Assembly (NCBI RefSeq): GCF_963678635.1
Contig: NC_087062.1
Location: 23,828,177 to 23,892,176 of the forward strand
Origin: Symsagittifera roscoffensis
Lineage: Eukaryota; Xenacoelomorpha; Acoela; Convolutidae
Direction of reading: 5' to 3'
Length of the DNA stretch: 64,000 nucleotides
In this document: positions 1 through 10,546 of the stretch, in pieces
How positions within the stretch are numbered: position 1 is the stretch's first letter
Layout of the letters: each line of letters begins with the position of its first letter
Position numbers and translations under genes: made by a program
Notes under the pieces: model-generated
What the model was told of the DNA's origin: nothing
Database searches by the model: none
The model's input: the letters and a program-made list of their open reading frames with translations, nothing else

Positions 1-415
1 GCTTGTGGTTTGTTTGCGTCCACTTCTTTTCGGTTGCTCCAAAAAAAAACAAGAACGATGTTAAAAAAATTAGCCATTTTACAACATCTGTTACATTGTA
101 GACGATGTCATTTGTTTTGTCCGACCGACTTTCCGCCAAGGGAACACGCGAGTCTTTTGGTACTATCTTAAGTTCTCGGACATTTGAGATGGATGTATTA
201 CCATAATTGTCTAGCACTAAATCATTACCTATTGTTGCTTTATTAACAGATTTTACATCAACGCATAAAAGACACTGAAACCATGGGGTTTTCTTAGAGT
301 CGTTAAGAGACATATTTATACAACTGATATGATACCAACTAGAACAACAATCACATCTAATCCAATTTATTAGTCCTGAAGGTTTTAAGCAATCTTTGCT
401 TGTTCACTCTTTGTT
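1..415 (-). pseudogene. LINE 5' end with broken PHD finger (copy 1, cut by window edge)
   Basis: Read on the minus strand this encodes the same N-terminal region as 9,051-9,275: a PHD-type zinc finger with WIRCDCCSSWYH and a downstream ISC, then a stretch leading toward the reverse transcriptase. The codon for the first zinc-ligand cysteine has become TGA near 398, so the finger is interrupted. The RT part lies beyond the left edge. It keeps about 150 bases, an open stretch after the finger, that copy 2 has lost, so copy 1 is the better witness of the ancestral ORF here. LINE identity rests on the matching downstream RT in copy 2. Confidence 0.6.
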
Positions 416-544
416 GTTTTTCCGCAGCATAAAGGTTAAAAAAAGGATTTTGACTGGAATTTAGGGGACTGAACTAACCCATGATAAGCAGTTAGTGGGA
501 TTTTTATAAATCAGCAAAAAAAATAAAGGACACTTAAATTAATT

Positions 545-1666
545 TAAATTTAAAAACGAATTATTTAAAAACGCAGTGACCGAGCGTAGAAAAAGTCCCT
601 ATTGGTATTGGCTGACATCAGTTACCTTTATGATACTCGTTTTTCACTGTCTCGAGCTAGCCAGTTGATTTTCAAGTCCGTTTAGAGGCTAACCATCATG
701 TTACTGTTTTTAGGCAATCAGTCCGACGAATTTTAATCAGCTTTTGTTTGCAAGCAAAATTAACCTCATTGCTGGGTCTCCGATCCCCAGACAACGTGTT
801 TATTACTACAAAGGGCTGGAAACAATAATTAAATATTCTTTTATTAACATTCATATATTAGATACGGAGGCGGAGCATAAGCAAAATGGTATGCAAGAAA
901 AAAAATTGACTTATATTAGTTTATACGGGCTAATTGGTAAAAACAATTATTATAATCGTCAAAAAGATTTAAAAAAAGAATAAACTATGCAGAAAATGAC
1001 AAATTTCATTGAGTTTTTTTGATTACGTTTTTTGATTAAATTGCTCGAATTATGCATAAAAATGTTCATTGCTTTGGTATTATTGACATTTCTGATATCT
1101 AATTTACAGATACGCTAATTAAAGCTGATATTCTTATATTTTTCGGCTCTTGGACCCATTCTGCTCTTAGACCATTCTGCTTATTGACTGGCCACCATTA
1201 GATCCATTAGAGATACATTGACCCTTCCCCGGTAAATAATTACTCATGCTCTCAAATACCAAATCATTTTTGAATTATATTAAATACGTTCAGGGCATTG
1301 CAGCAGCTGAATGGAGGTTAACGTTCGTTGAAGTAGTCTTTGGGAAACGGGCCTCCAATTCCCATATCTCCCAGAAATAACAATTTAACTCGAAATTGCT
1401 TTTGCTCGGGAGGGTTCGGAGCTGTCCTGAATATCCCACTGGACCTTCCGGTTCCGCTTTCGTCTACCAGTAAGCTCTTTATCGTTTCTACAGGTCAGAG
1501 TAGGAAACTTCGATAGTGTTTCCGTTTCGGTTCTCAAGTATATTCTCTCTCGCACGATTTTTTTTTCATTTCGTATTCGGCTGTTGTGTGTTTGACACGT
1601 TTGTACTGGTCAAAAAGGCCTTTTCAAGCGTTTTTCACATTCATTCCAGTCACAACCGAAGAATTA
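545..1666 (-). mobile_element. LTR-like sequence, minus orientation
   Basis: Minus-strand relative of the giant-element LTRs. It shares the run GCAGTGACCGAGCG with the 3' part of the other LTRs, the stretch corresponding to CTGGGTCTCCGATCCCCAGA, and a segment matching 11,690-11,930 (the body of element M's 3' LTR). It directly abuts the next LTR at about 1,667. At about 1.1 kb it is longer than the 850-885 bp LTRs and has no recognisable target duplication, so it may be a divergent subfamily or contain small insertions. Confidence 0.5.
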
Positions 1667-2832
1667 AAAATAAGTAAGGTACGTTCAGATATTACACAAT
1701 GACGGAGCGTAAAAAAAGTACCTATTCACGACTGGCTGATGTCAGTTACCCTAATTCTACCCTTTTTTGAATGTCTAGACCTTGTGCCAGTCGGTCATAT
1801 TTGAATGTTTGACCTTGAGCAACGCAAGAAACATGATTTTGGGATTAAATGGAATTTTTTCAAAAAATCGAATTGAGCATGTCGAGATCAAGTTTCTCGC
1901 GACAACTGAAAATCTCAGATTTATAAGATCGAAAGAACCGAACTACAATCGCGGGAAAGTAGTCAAAAATAGCAGCGGGAAATTGCTATTCGCAATTTCC
2001 GATACATAATTCGAACAAGAGTAGAGCTGTCTTATTCTTGACAGAAGACAGAAAGCAATCACGAGTGGAAGGAGAGTAAATTCGAGTAGACCAGAGTGAA
2101 CCTTTGGTGGAAAGATGGACAACCGAAATCTCCCAATGGTCCAGCCCCAAACATTTATTACTCAAGTCAAAACTCATTTCTCAAGCTGGAACTTGTTAAT
2201 TTAAAACTTTCGAGTCTAACTTATTTCCCCAGTTATTCTAGAGTTACTTGTTAATTTAGTTACCCAAATTCTGGAGTATGCCGGTGTTTGAGTACCCAAT
2301 TTAAATTTCTTGAGAGTGTTTTATATTGTTATGTTGAGGTAGGGAGACTCTTAGGTTGATCCATCTGAAATGGATCAAAGTTCCACTGTCTAATAAAAAG
2401 TAAATAAAACGGAATATTCCGACTCTAATTTTAACAGCGTTCGCGTGTTTTGTGTATTTTGAGACCTTAGTATGGGGACGTTCTTATTTTCTAGAGTGGG
2501 AGGATTTTGGTAGTGGCCCTTAAGCTGTAACGAGGGTTTTAGTCTCATTTCGCAAGTGAACCGAATTGGCTCCGACCGTTCGAGGTAGAAAAACACAAGA
2601 GATAGTGTCCCTGACTCTTGAGCCAATGGTTATGGGTTCTATTTTTCTTTAACCTCATATGTGACTTAAGTAGGCGACTGTTACACTTAGCCAGTTATTT
2701 TTTTGGTCTGTCAGGGTCAAAGTGAAAAGTTGCCATTTTTAGGCCACCAGCCAAACTACTTTTGACCAGCTTTCGTTTAAATGCAAAAATAACCACATAG
2801 CTGGGTCTCGAATCCCCACACAACGTGATTAT
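1667..2832 (-). mobile_element. Truncated LTR interrupted by a solo LTR (copy 1)
   Basis: Minus-oriented LTR, the counterpart of the complete 10,547-12,232 LTR. Its 3' end begins near 1,667 (degenerate relative of TGTAACATTCGCC), it is split by a plus-oriented solo LTR at 1,783-2,685, resumes with AGCCAGTT, and stops after GTGATTA at 2,832, where element A coding sequence starts abruptly. The abrupt stop is the junction of the duplication rather than an LTR end. Confidence 0.6.
1783..2685 (+). mobile_element. Solo LTR inserted in another LTR (copy 1)
   Basis: The insert starts TGTGCCAGTCGG and ends GACTGTTACA, the terminal signature of the giant-element LTRs. Left flank is GTCTAGACCT and right flank CTTAGCCAG, so the 3-bp duplication CCT has one C-to-T change here (it is perfect in the copy at 10,656-11,489). 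It contains a perfect 9-bp stem with a 5-base loop at 2,356-2,378. No coding sequence. Confidence 0.75.
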
Positions 2833-2849
2833 GAAGGAAATCGAGAAGA

Positions 2850-3480
2850 GAGACCTGGAAGATTCCTGATAACGAGGGCGCCGATTGGACAACATGTGAA
2901 GATGTTCAGGCAGGTGAAAGCACCCCCAGGCCATGTGAAAAAAGGGCATACCCGAAACAAGTGAATCAGGAAGGTGATGTTCAGAGATACGGTGGGTTGC
3001 AGGCGATAAAGAAAGACCAAACCATCTTTGCTGCATACGAGGAGGCAGAAATGAGGAAGGCCAAAATCATGATAGTCGCGAACTCAGACTTCGTATATAC
3101 CTCCAAGTCTCTGTTTTGGCCTGACGTAATAATGTTGGCAGCGGTCGATCTAGACCTAACACAATCCGTGTCGATGGCGATCGGAGTGCAAAGGCAGACA
3201 GATATGAACCCAATCACAATTGTGTTCGCTGGCATCAATGACCATCTACATAGCAGAGGATTCCTGAGCAGACTCAGAGAGCCTACGACAGCCGAAGCCG
3301 CTTTATGGCCAGCGATAAAAGATATCCTCGAGTCAATGGGTGAAGCAGTGCATACCCTGAAAGAATGTTCCTTCACCAAGATAACACCGAGAGCCGTGTT
3401 CGCGCTGTCTCCGGGGTATGCACGTCTCCCGGATGGACTAAAGTTCGTGTATGCGATTGTGGCTTTGCTCTCGGAAGGGA
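2850..3480 (+). pseudogene. Element A: second SGNH-like domain of the giant-element polyprotein
   Basis: Homologous to 43,950-44,560 of element C. Visible landmarks are NSDF where block I of an SGNH fold would lie, the shared words SLFWPD, AGINDH (AGSNDH in C) and LSPGYA. The reading frame is open from about 2,961 to 3,490 but shifts by one base near 3,470; sequence upstream of 2,960 is recognisable but frameshifted, and the first two-fifths of the polyprotein are missing. The role is unknown; the fold assignment is inferred from the spacing of the putative block I and the G-x-N-D-H block. The copy is dead by truncation. Confidence 0.6.
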
Positions 3481-4411
3481 AATATGTGTGATCATATCGG
3501 CCCCAAATCGTGAGATAGAAATGGAGAACATGAAAACACTCAGGGCTGAACTACCTGCGGTGTGGTCGGATATATCGAATGCGATGAGAGGATTCAAGGA
3601 CCCCTCACTACACATGCTAGTGTTGGACGAAATGCTGGGGTTAGAACTGTCCAACTTCAGTCGACAGCTCAAGTTGAAGCCAGGAATAGATGACGACCAT
3701 CAAGTAATTGTGGCGATGTCGAATGGTTTATGGTTCCGAGGAATGGACATAAAGGGGGGCGGAGAGAGAAGAAAGAACTCCAAGGATACCAGAGCTCACT
3801 TGGAAGCGATGGTTTTGAGAACCAAACCAGAGGCTAACCAGTGGCTACACCTAGCTCCTCGAGTAGCGGCGTTGGGTGCGGATGCTTTTGAGCAAGGCCC
3901 AGTGATGATCAGGAAGATCCATGCCTACCTAGTGAAGGAGGTGAACCTGGTCGCAAATGCCGAGGAGAAGGCAGTCGAGTTTGTAAACAGACTGTGCCAA
4001 GTTACCCTGGAAACTTTCTGGACTCAGAAGGTGAGGGGGGAAGAAGGCTTTGACCGGACTGATAGCATGCTGGAAGGGCTAGGAGCCGGATGGACCGCGT
4101 TCTTCTTGGCGAATGTCTACCTAAAACTCTCTCGATATTTGTCAAAAGAATTCCTCCAAGCAGTGGTGGAAGTATCAATCGTTGAAATACTAGCCTTTTT
4201 TGTCACGTTTGGAGCAGAGAACTTCGTAAAAGGACCAATTGTGTTGCTCACCGAAGGAATTCAAAACCTGCGATTAGATGGACTTCTAACGTTCATTGCA
4301 ATAACGCATGGAAACCTCGGAGGGATGATGAATCTGACGCGCTACCCAGAGCAGATGAGAGAGAATGTGAGGAAATTCGACGTGATGAAAGGGAATCGAT
4401 CGAGGCGGAAA
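3470..4411 (+). pseudogene. Element A: middle part of the giant-element polyprotein
   Basis: Continues the preceding segment in another frame after a one-base shift. It matches 44,560-45,460 of element C: SAPNRE, ELPAVWSDISNAM, LVLDEMLGLELSNF, the D-D-D-H cluster followed by a conserved LWFR word, then GAGWT, FVTFGAENFVKGP and RYPEQ. It keeps about 100 residues (LEAMVL onward to LEGLGAGW) more completely than element C, where the corresponding linker is shorter. The frame breaks at about 4,400, exactly where a deletion of roughly 3.7 kb relative to element C joins this part to the C-terminal third. Confidence 0.65.
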
Positions 4412-5619
4412 TGAACATCCGACACAGTGAAACTTATCGCAGACCATCGGGAGCGCGATATTTGGTGGGATCGACATCAGCTCCAATGTGCAAGAGCAGA
4501 TACCCAGTGCATTTCGTAGCTGTGGATGTAAAAAGTATGAGAACGATTGTGGATCAGGCCTTCTCAGTGCCAAAGTGTGTAAGACTAGCGATAATGTCGG
4601 AAAAGTCTTATGAGTTACTGTGCAAAATGTTCTCAGCAGTTCCAGAGAGAACTATGGAGGAGTTAGAGTTGATACTGGGAAAGAAGTTCATGGGATACTT
4701 CAGGGGGAACTTCAGTGACTTTGAAAGACAAAAACAGAGAGGATCAACCGTTACGAATTTTAACACAGCAGATGAGAATGATGAAGTCCACCGAGTGACG
4801 ACGGAAGTGAAACCACTACTGGAAGCTTCGGGAAAGCGGAATTGGAGAAGCATCATGTTAACACATGACGAGTTTCCCTACCATTTCTTGCTGCAAACAT
4901 GGTGGTACCCCGGGCGTAGTAATCTGGTGTTGATCTGGGACTGTGGAGAGCTGCTCTCCATGGGTTTACCAGACTCATCACGCCCCATAACGATAGTGAT
5001 AGTGGGAGTTATGATGGCGATACGATGGCTGGAGGCTCATGTGAAGGAGAACAATAGACAGGAGGCACCAACGAGAGAAAAATTGCAGAAATTGGATTGT
5101 CTAAAAGATTTAGATCTTTTTGAGACAATGTGCAAGGTTCTGAACTTTCCGATGGAAGTGAAAAAGATATGGGCAATAAGACGAATGATGCCATGGCTTA
5201 GAGCCAACATGACTGCATGGTTGTACGAATATGACAAGAAGCACGAAGCACGGCAGAGTGTACAGTGCGTATCAGCTGGACATTGGAGCAGGAGCTTTCA
5301 AGCGAGCTTTTGTAACTCATCGGAATGCGGTGACCACCGCCGTAAAGAGAATCTCCAGGATGAGTGAACGTGATGGAAGGGAGAAAGAAGAGACGTTGAA
5401 GGAAGATTTGGAGAGAAACGTGACGTTGTGTCTCCACAACAGCTTCTGCAGGAACAAAGAATCTAACGTTGACCCCTACCTTGTTGTAAGCAAAGGGTAG
5501 AAGAGCAGAATTGTTGGAGGACTGCTTCCAACAGCGTCAGAATAGCTACCGATATGTTGCAAGAAACAGAAACTGAAAGCGCGGAGTCAATATCGCAGGG
5601 GGAGGAGATGGAGCATTGA
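4411..5619 (+). pseudogene. Element A: C-terminal third of the giant-element polyprotein
   Basis: Open from 4,411 to 5,367 and then shifted by one base near 5,255, continuing to a stop at 5,617-5,619. Landmarks shared with element C and element M: SRYPVHFV, FSVPKCVRLA, MSEKSYELL, a WWYPGR-x-NLV stretch, QLDIGAGAFKRAF, THRNAVTTAVK, DLERNVTLCLHN and FCRN. The last part, rich in glutamate and serine, corresponds to the EQEQEAME tail of element C. It is joined upstream to the middle region by an internal deletion. I do not recognise a family; conservation in three copies shows that this was once protein-coding. Confidence 0.65.
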
Positions 5620-6457
5620 CAAATGGCCGGAAAACAAGATGCGAAAAGAAAGAAATTTAGAAAAACTTAGAAGTTTTAGAACTTCTAAACGACAAAAAAA
5701 AAAAGAAACAAAGAAGTGGCGAAAGAGAAGGAGTTAAAACTCAGAATTGTTTTTATATGTGTGACAAAAAACTCAAGTGAGAAACTAAGCAACCAAGTTG
5801 TAATTGAAACTGAAAGAAAACCTTTAGTTGAGTTTTGAACATTAAAGAATTTGTTGCATTTAAAAATTTGCATTTTGATTTTAGTTATTGGCTTTAGAGG
5901 CACTTACTATTTATTTAGGAAGGCTTGAGTGAAGAGTATATTTAAATAATCTAGCCTGCATGATTGTTTTTAATCAATTAGGACGACTGATCACTTTGTG
6001 GTGACATGAAAGGCTTGGGTAATCTCTTGAAGGGGGAGATTGTTTCATTGTTCTTTCTAACCACAGAGTTCCTTAATTTTAATATTCAAGACCAAAAACA
6101 ACTAAAACTTCCGAAGGGAAGAAGCATAGTAGGATAATTTTAGCTTGTTGGTTGGCAGGACTGTCCTGCAAACTAACACTTTTTAAAACCTAGGAGAAAA
6201 AGTTTTAAATCAGGGCATTGACATTGGAAGTCAGAAAAAATGTTTTATCTTAAGTCATATCCTCGAAAGTGCAGATTAATGTAAGTATTTGGAAGGCTAT
6301 AGTATAGTGATGTAGTATGATGCCATTTAAATTCTGCTGTGAGTCGATATGACGTGGATAAAAGTGATTTAGTGCATTTTGTAAATTCTGTTTGATGGCA
6401 CTGTACCATTTTTACGAACATTGCGAGATTCAAAGGGGACAATGACCGGGCTACCCG
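5620..6457 (+). other. Element A 3' untranslated region and polypurine tract
   Basis: No open frame of note. It resembles the 3' region of element C in places (a CACAGAGTTCCTTA-like word and GTAGTATGATGCCATTT). It ends with GGGGACAATGACCGGG just before the LTR, comparable to GGGGACTATCCGGGG before element C's 3' LTR and to the same position in element M, so it is a plausible plus-strand primer site. Confidence 0.55.
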
Positions 6458-7433
6458 TTCGACATTCGACCAGAATAGACGAAAAAGCAATTTCGGTTTA
6501 TTAGCAGCTAACCTTCCGAATTGGCAGTTCAAGAGGATTAACAGTGTTATTCAGACGATTGGACGAATCGTGAAGGCTAGATTATTCTGGTATTTTAAAT
6601 TTTTAAAATTTCGATTGATGACGTCAATTTTCTGAGAAACGTCAAAAACGAGCATTTTGGAAGAAATCTGAAATAAAATAGAACAACAATAATTGCGACG
6701 GCGACAACAACGATAATCGCGATAAAAAACAATAACGAGAATTGAACGAATAGCAGAGTTAGCAGAGACCGCTCCGAGTTGCAACGATTGTGTCGCTGAA
6801 ATCGTTGCAAGGCCATTCACAACAACGGTGAAGGGTAGAAATCAGCCTTCCGGAGAGGAAATAAGGGTATTATTTCCCCGGATTCAGGAATTCGGAGGGG
6901 TCTCGGGACTTGAACTTAAACAATTTTATATAAATTTTTAGCTTCTCGATTATGTCCTGAATTGAATTTAATTAACATCTGAATTCACTTTCTGACGTTG
7001 AGAAGCTAGGAGTTAAGAGAAAGGGTTGATCCATCTTCGATGGCGATGATGATTTTTATCTACTGATCAAAAACAATAATAATGTAATAAGTAGTGGTAG
7101 CCCTGTTTTTAGGAGTGACCTCGTGGATGATTTTTATCTACTGATCAAAAACAATAATAATGTAATAAGTAGTGGTAGCCCTGTTTTTAGGAGTGACCTC
7201 GTAAGACCCAGCCATGAGCTCACTAATTTTGCATGTACTTAAGTTAATTTGAGTGTTTTGACCGAAGCCGAAAGCAGTAACGTTTTTGTCGACCCGATGT
7301 TAGAAAGACCATCAAAAGAACTGGCTTTGGTAGAGACGGTGAAAAGCATGTAGAGCTTTGTTTAGAAGCTGGGCAGTCGTTTCATAAATTAGCTTTATTT
7401 TCCGTCGATATGCACTTCCGGGCGAATGTTACA
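6458..7433 (+). mobile_element. 3' LTR of element A (second LTR subfamily)
   Basis: Starts with CGACATTCGACCAGAATAG, close to the TGTGACATTCGACCAGAATGG start of the solo LTR at 54,374-55,320, and ends GGCGAATGTTACA at 7,433. It contains AATTTTTAAAATTTCGATTG, also found in element C LTRs. A 78-bp unit is duplicated in tandem inside it. The right edge cuts directly into the LINE reading frame, so the element inserted into a LINE. Confidence 0.7.
7048..7203 (+). repeat. Two tandem copies of a 78-bp unit within an LTR
   Basis: Unit from GATGATTTTTATCTACTG to GTGACCTCGT at 7,048-7,125, repeated at 7,126-7,203 with no difference that I can see. The related LTR at 54,374-55,320 has only one copy, so this is a recent duplication. 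Confidence 0.9.
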
Positions 7434-9290
7434 AACCACCGTTTAAGCGCATCATCATAAGTTCCATCCACATGCTCCAAACCAAAGATTTCGCTCAAGG
7501 CATCTTTCACTCCTACTGCTGAGGCTAAGAAAGCAGGTAAAGCGAGTAGACGAGCGGAAGAAACTCCAAGCCACATTTGGCTGCCGGGAGAACTTCTTTT
7601 AAAAATTGGTTATCATCCATTTTCACGTTAGTGCCCTAGCATAACGAATTTCTTAGTAATTTGTCATAGCGTTCCAAAAAAATAATTTTGCAAAAAAACA
7701 AGGGCTCGTACGCAAAAAATATAGGAGTTTTGGCATGCTAAAGCTATTTTTCAGGAGGTAAAAACCATAATGGGCGTCTAGTTTGTCAATGAAATCCAAT
7801 TTTTTTTTCAAACTCCTTTATTTTTTTGTCGAGCAATTCTTTTCGGCAAAGTGCGCGGATTGGAGATCGCCGATCGGTCCCAAAAAAAAACAAAGTTCGC
7901 ACTTCTCAGTGTTCAAGCTCAGGCCATAAATTTTTTCCGATTTCAGAATACTTTTAAGGTCCCGGAGTACTACCTTATAGTCGTCGGCTAAATTTCCGTC
8001 ATCTAAATACCAAATGCTAATTTTTGACTCCAACTGTTTGACTAGTGCATGAATTGTTTCCGCAAAAAGGGGTGGGGCTTCCGGATCACCCTGCTGAATT
8101 CCGTCTTCTGACATTATGACAGAGCTTCCGCAAAAAAAGTAAGTAGGTTTACCATACGCGCAATGGGTGTAATTATACAATTCGGGGCGATTTGAATGAA
8201 CATGATTCAGCATTGTTTCTCTATTTAGAGAGTTAATGGCATTCTTAAAATCTAGTTTTAGGAGAACAGTGCATTTAGGATGGTCGTCGCGTCCAATTAG
8301 GTTTCGAAACGAGTGTGCAGCTATTTCTGCTCCCCGTTTGGTAACGCATCCTACCTGTACGTTTCCGAAAAATTTTTGTCGGTCGGAAAGGGCCTTGATT
8401 CAAGCGCATTTAGACGCGATACGTCTCAGCGTGTTGCCTATGGCAATCGGTCTCAACCCTCCAACTATCTTTATGAGGTTGATAAGCTTTGCGCCAAAAA
8501 AGAAAGGTCTTAGGGGTTCGGGTATTTTGCCATCTCCAATGAGGTTTATCAGCTTAGTAAGCGATTTCAGAAAATTAAGTCCTGCACTGCCGTTCGACTT
8601 ACTAACAAGATCATTAAATATTTGAGAAATTATTTTATCAGGGCTTGCTGCTGATCCGTTCGGAAAGGACATTATCGCTTTGTATAGATCAAAATTGGTT
8701 ACGAAAAGACTATCCAAACTTTCTGGATTTGGAGCTGCAAATTTGGCTCGCTGAGGGTGCTTAGACAACAATTTTTGATAGTTATCAGTCGAAAAAGGAA
8801 CAAGTTTGTCATCCGAAGCAGCAAGCCTTATTCCTCCCTTTATATTTCCTTCATCAAGCTTACTACTTATTAGCATTATTCTCTGCTCGAAGTCACTCAG
8901 AGGCGGGCTTGAAACTTGGGGATGGGTTTTTGGAGGTGACACGTTATTTGCTCGAATTTTTTTATTTATCAAAGAGCTCATGCTTGTGGTTTGTTTGCGT
9001 CCACTTCTTTTCGGTTGCTCCAAAAAAAAACAAGAACGACATTAAAAAAATTAGCCATTTTGCAACATCACCTTACCTATTGTTGCTTTATTAACAGATT
9101 TGAAATCAACGCATAAAAAACTCTGAAACCATGGGGTTTTCTTAGAGTCGTTAAGAGAAATATTTACACAACTGATATGATACCAACTAGAACAACAATC
9201 ACATTTAACCCAATTTATCAGTCCTGAAGGTTTCAAGCAACCTTTGCTTGTACACTCTTTGTTGTTTTTCCTCATCTTGACGCAGCGTAA
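7434..9290 (-). pseudogene. PHD-finger non-LTR retrotransposon (LINE), decayed
   Basis: Minus-strand order: PHD finger (9,275-9,051; C-x4-C, WVKCDCCSSWYH, SC, LC), then N-terminal RT (9,023-8,400) with SFPNGSAASPD, FFGAKLINLIK and GGLRPIAIGNTLRR, then the palm (8,213-7,818) with GIQQGDPEAP and the catalytic YLDD codons at 7,998-8,009, then a C-terminal piece (7,576-7,382) with SARLLALPAFLASA. An RT with QQGDP and YLDDG belongs to a group of animal non-LTR elements; I see no endonuclease domain. At least three frameshifts or stops separate the parts. The 3' end is cut at 7,434 by element A's LTR. A second 5' copy lies at 1-415. Confidence 0.8.
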
Positions 9291-9424
9291 AAGAAAAAAA
9301 AAAGGACTTTGACTGGAATTTAGGGGACTGAATTAACCCATGATAAGCAGTTAGTGGGAATTTTATAAATCAGCAAAGAAAAAAAATAAAAGACAATTAA
9401 ATTAATTTAATTTTAAAAACGAAT

Positions 9425-10546
9425 TATTTAAAAACGCAGTGACCGAGCGTAGAAAAAGTCCCTATTGATATTGGCTGACATCGGTTACCTTTATGATACT
9501 CGTTTTTCACTGTCTCGAGCTAGCCAGTTGATTTTCAAGTCCGTTTAAGTGCTAACCATCATGTTACTGTTTTTAGGCAATCAGTCCAATGAATTTCAAT
9601 CAGCTTTTGTTTGCAAGCAAAATTAACCTCATTGCTGGGCCTCCCATCCCCAGACAACGTGTTTATTTTTAAAAAAAGGGCTGGAAACAATTATTAAATA
9701 ATTTTTATTAACATTCATATATTAGATCCGGAGGCGGAGCATAAGCAGAATGGTATAAGAGGAGAAAAAAAATTGACTTCTATTGGTTTATACGGGCTAA
9801 TTGGTAAAAACAATCCTTAGAATCGTCAAAACGATCAAGAAAACGAATGAATTATGCAAAAAATGACAAATTTCATTGAGTTTTTTTATTACATTTTTTA
9901 AAATTTTTGGTTAAATTGCTCAAATTATGCATAAAATGTTCATTGCTTTGGTATTATTGACATTTCTGATATCTAATTTACATATACGCTAATTAAAGCT
10001 GATATTCTTTTGTTTTTCTATTCTTGGACCGATTCTGCTCTTAGACCATTCTGCTTATTGACTGGCCACCATTAGATCCATCAGAGATAGATTGACCCTT
10101 CCCCGGTAACTAATTACTCATGCTCTGAAATACCAAATCATTTTTGAGTTATATTAAATACTTTCAGGGCATTGCAGCAGCTGAAAGGAGGTTAACGTTC
10201 GTTAAAGTAGTCTTTGGGCACCGGGCCTCCAATTCCAATATCTCCCAGAAATAACAATTTAACTCGAAATTTCTTTTGCTCGGGAGGGTTCGGAGCTGTC
10301 TTGAATATCCCACTGGAACTTCCGGTTCCGCTTTCGTCTACCTGTAAGCTCTTTGTCGTTTCTACAGGTCAGAATAGGAAACTTCGATAGTGTTTCCGTT
10401 TCGGTTCTCAAGTATCTTCTCTCTCGCACGACTTTTTTTTCGTTTCGTATTCGGATGTTGTGTGTTTGACACGTTTGTACTGGTCAAAAAGGCCGTTTCA
10501 AGCGTTTTCCACATTTATTCCAGTCACAATTGAAAAAGTAAAAATA
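9425..10546 (-). mobile_element. LTR-like sequence, minus orientation (copy 2)
   Basis: Duplicate of 545-1,666 with the same landmarks: GCAGTGACCGAGCG near the left end and GGGCATTGCAGCAGCTGAAAG in the body, the latter being read across a few mismatches. It abuts the left end of element M's 3' LTR at 10,547. No coding content. Confidence 0.5.

Larger units (their letters stand above)
1..2832. repeat. Direct duplication, copy 1 (partner 8,981-11,617)
   Basis: The block runs from the window edge to the shared word GTGATTA at 2,826-2,832 and matches 8,981-11,617 almost throughout, with the same order: LINE 5' end, LTR-like sequence, second LTR, inserted solo LTR. Copy 1 has about 150 bases (roughly 87-215) missing from copy 2, and its inserted solo LTR is 69 bp longer. 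The left limit lies outside the window. Past 2,832 copy 1 enters element A coding sequence whereas copy 2 continues through an intact LTR. Confidence 0.85.
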
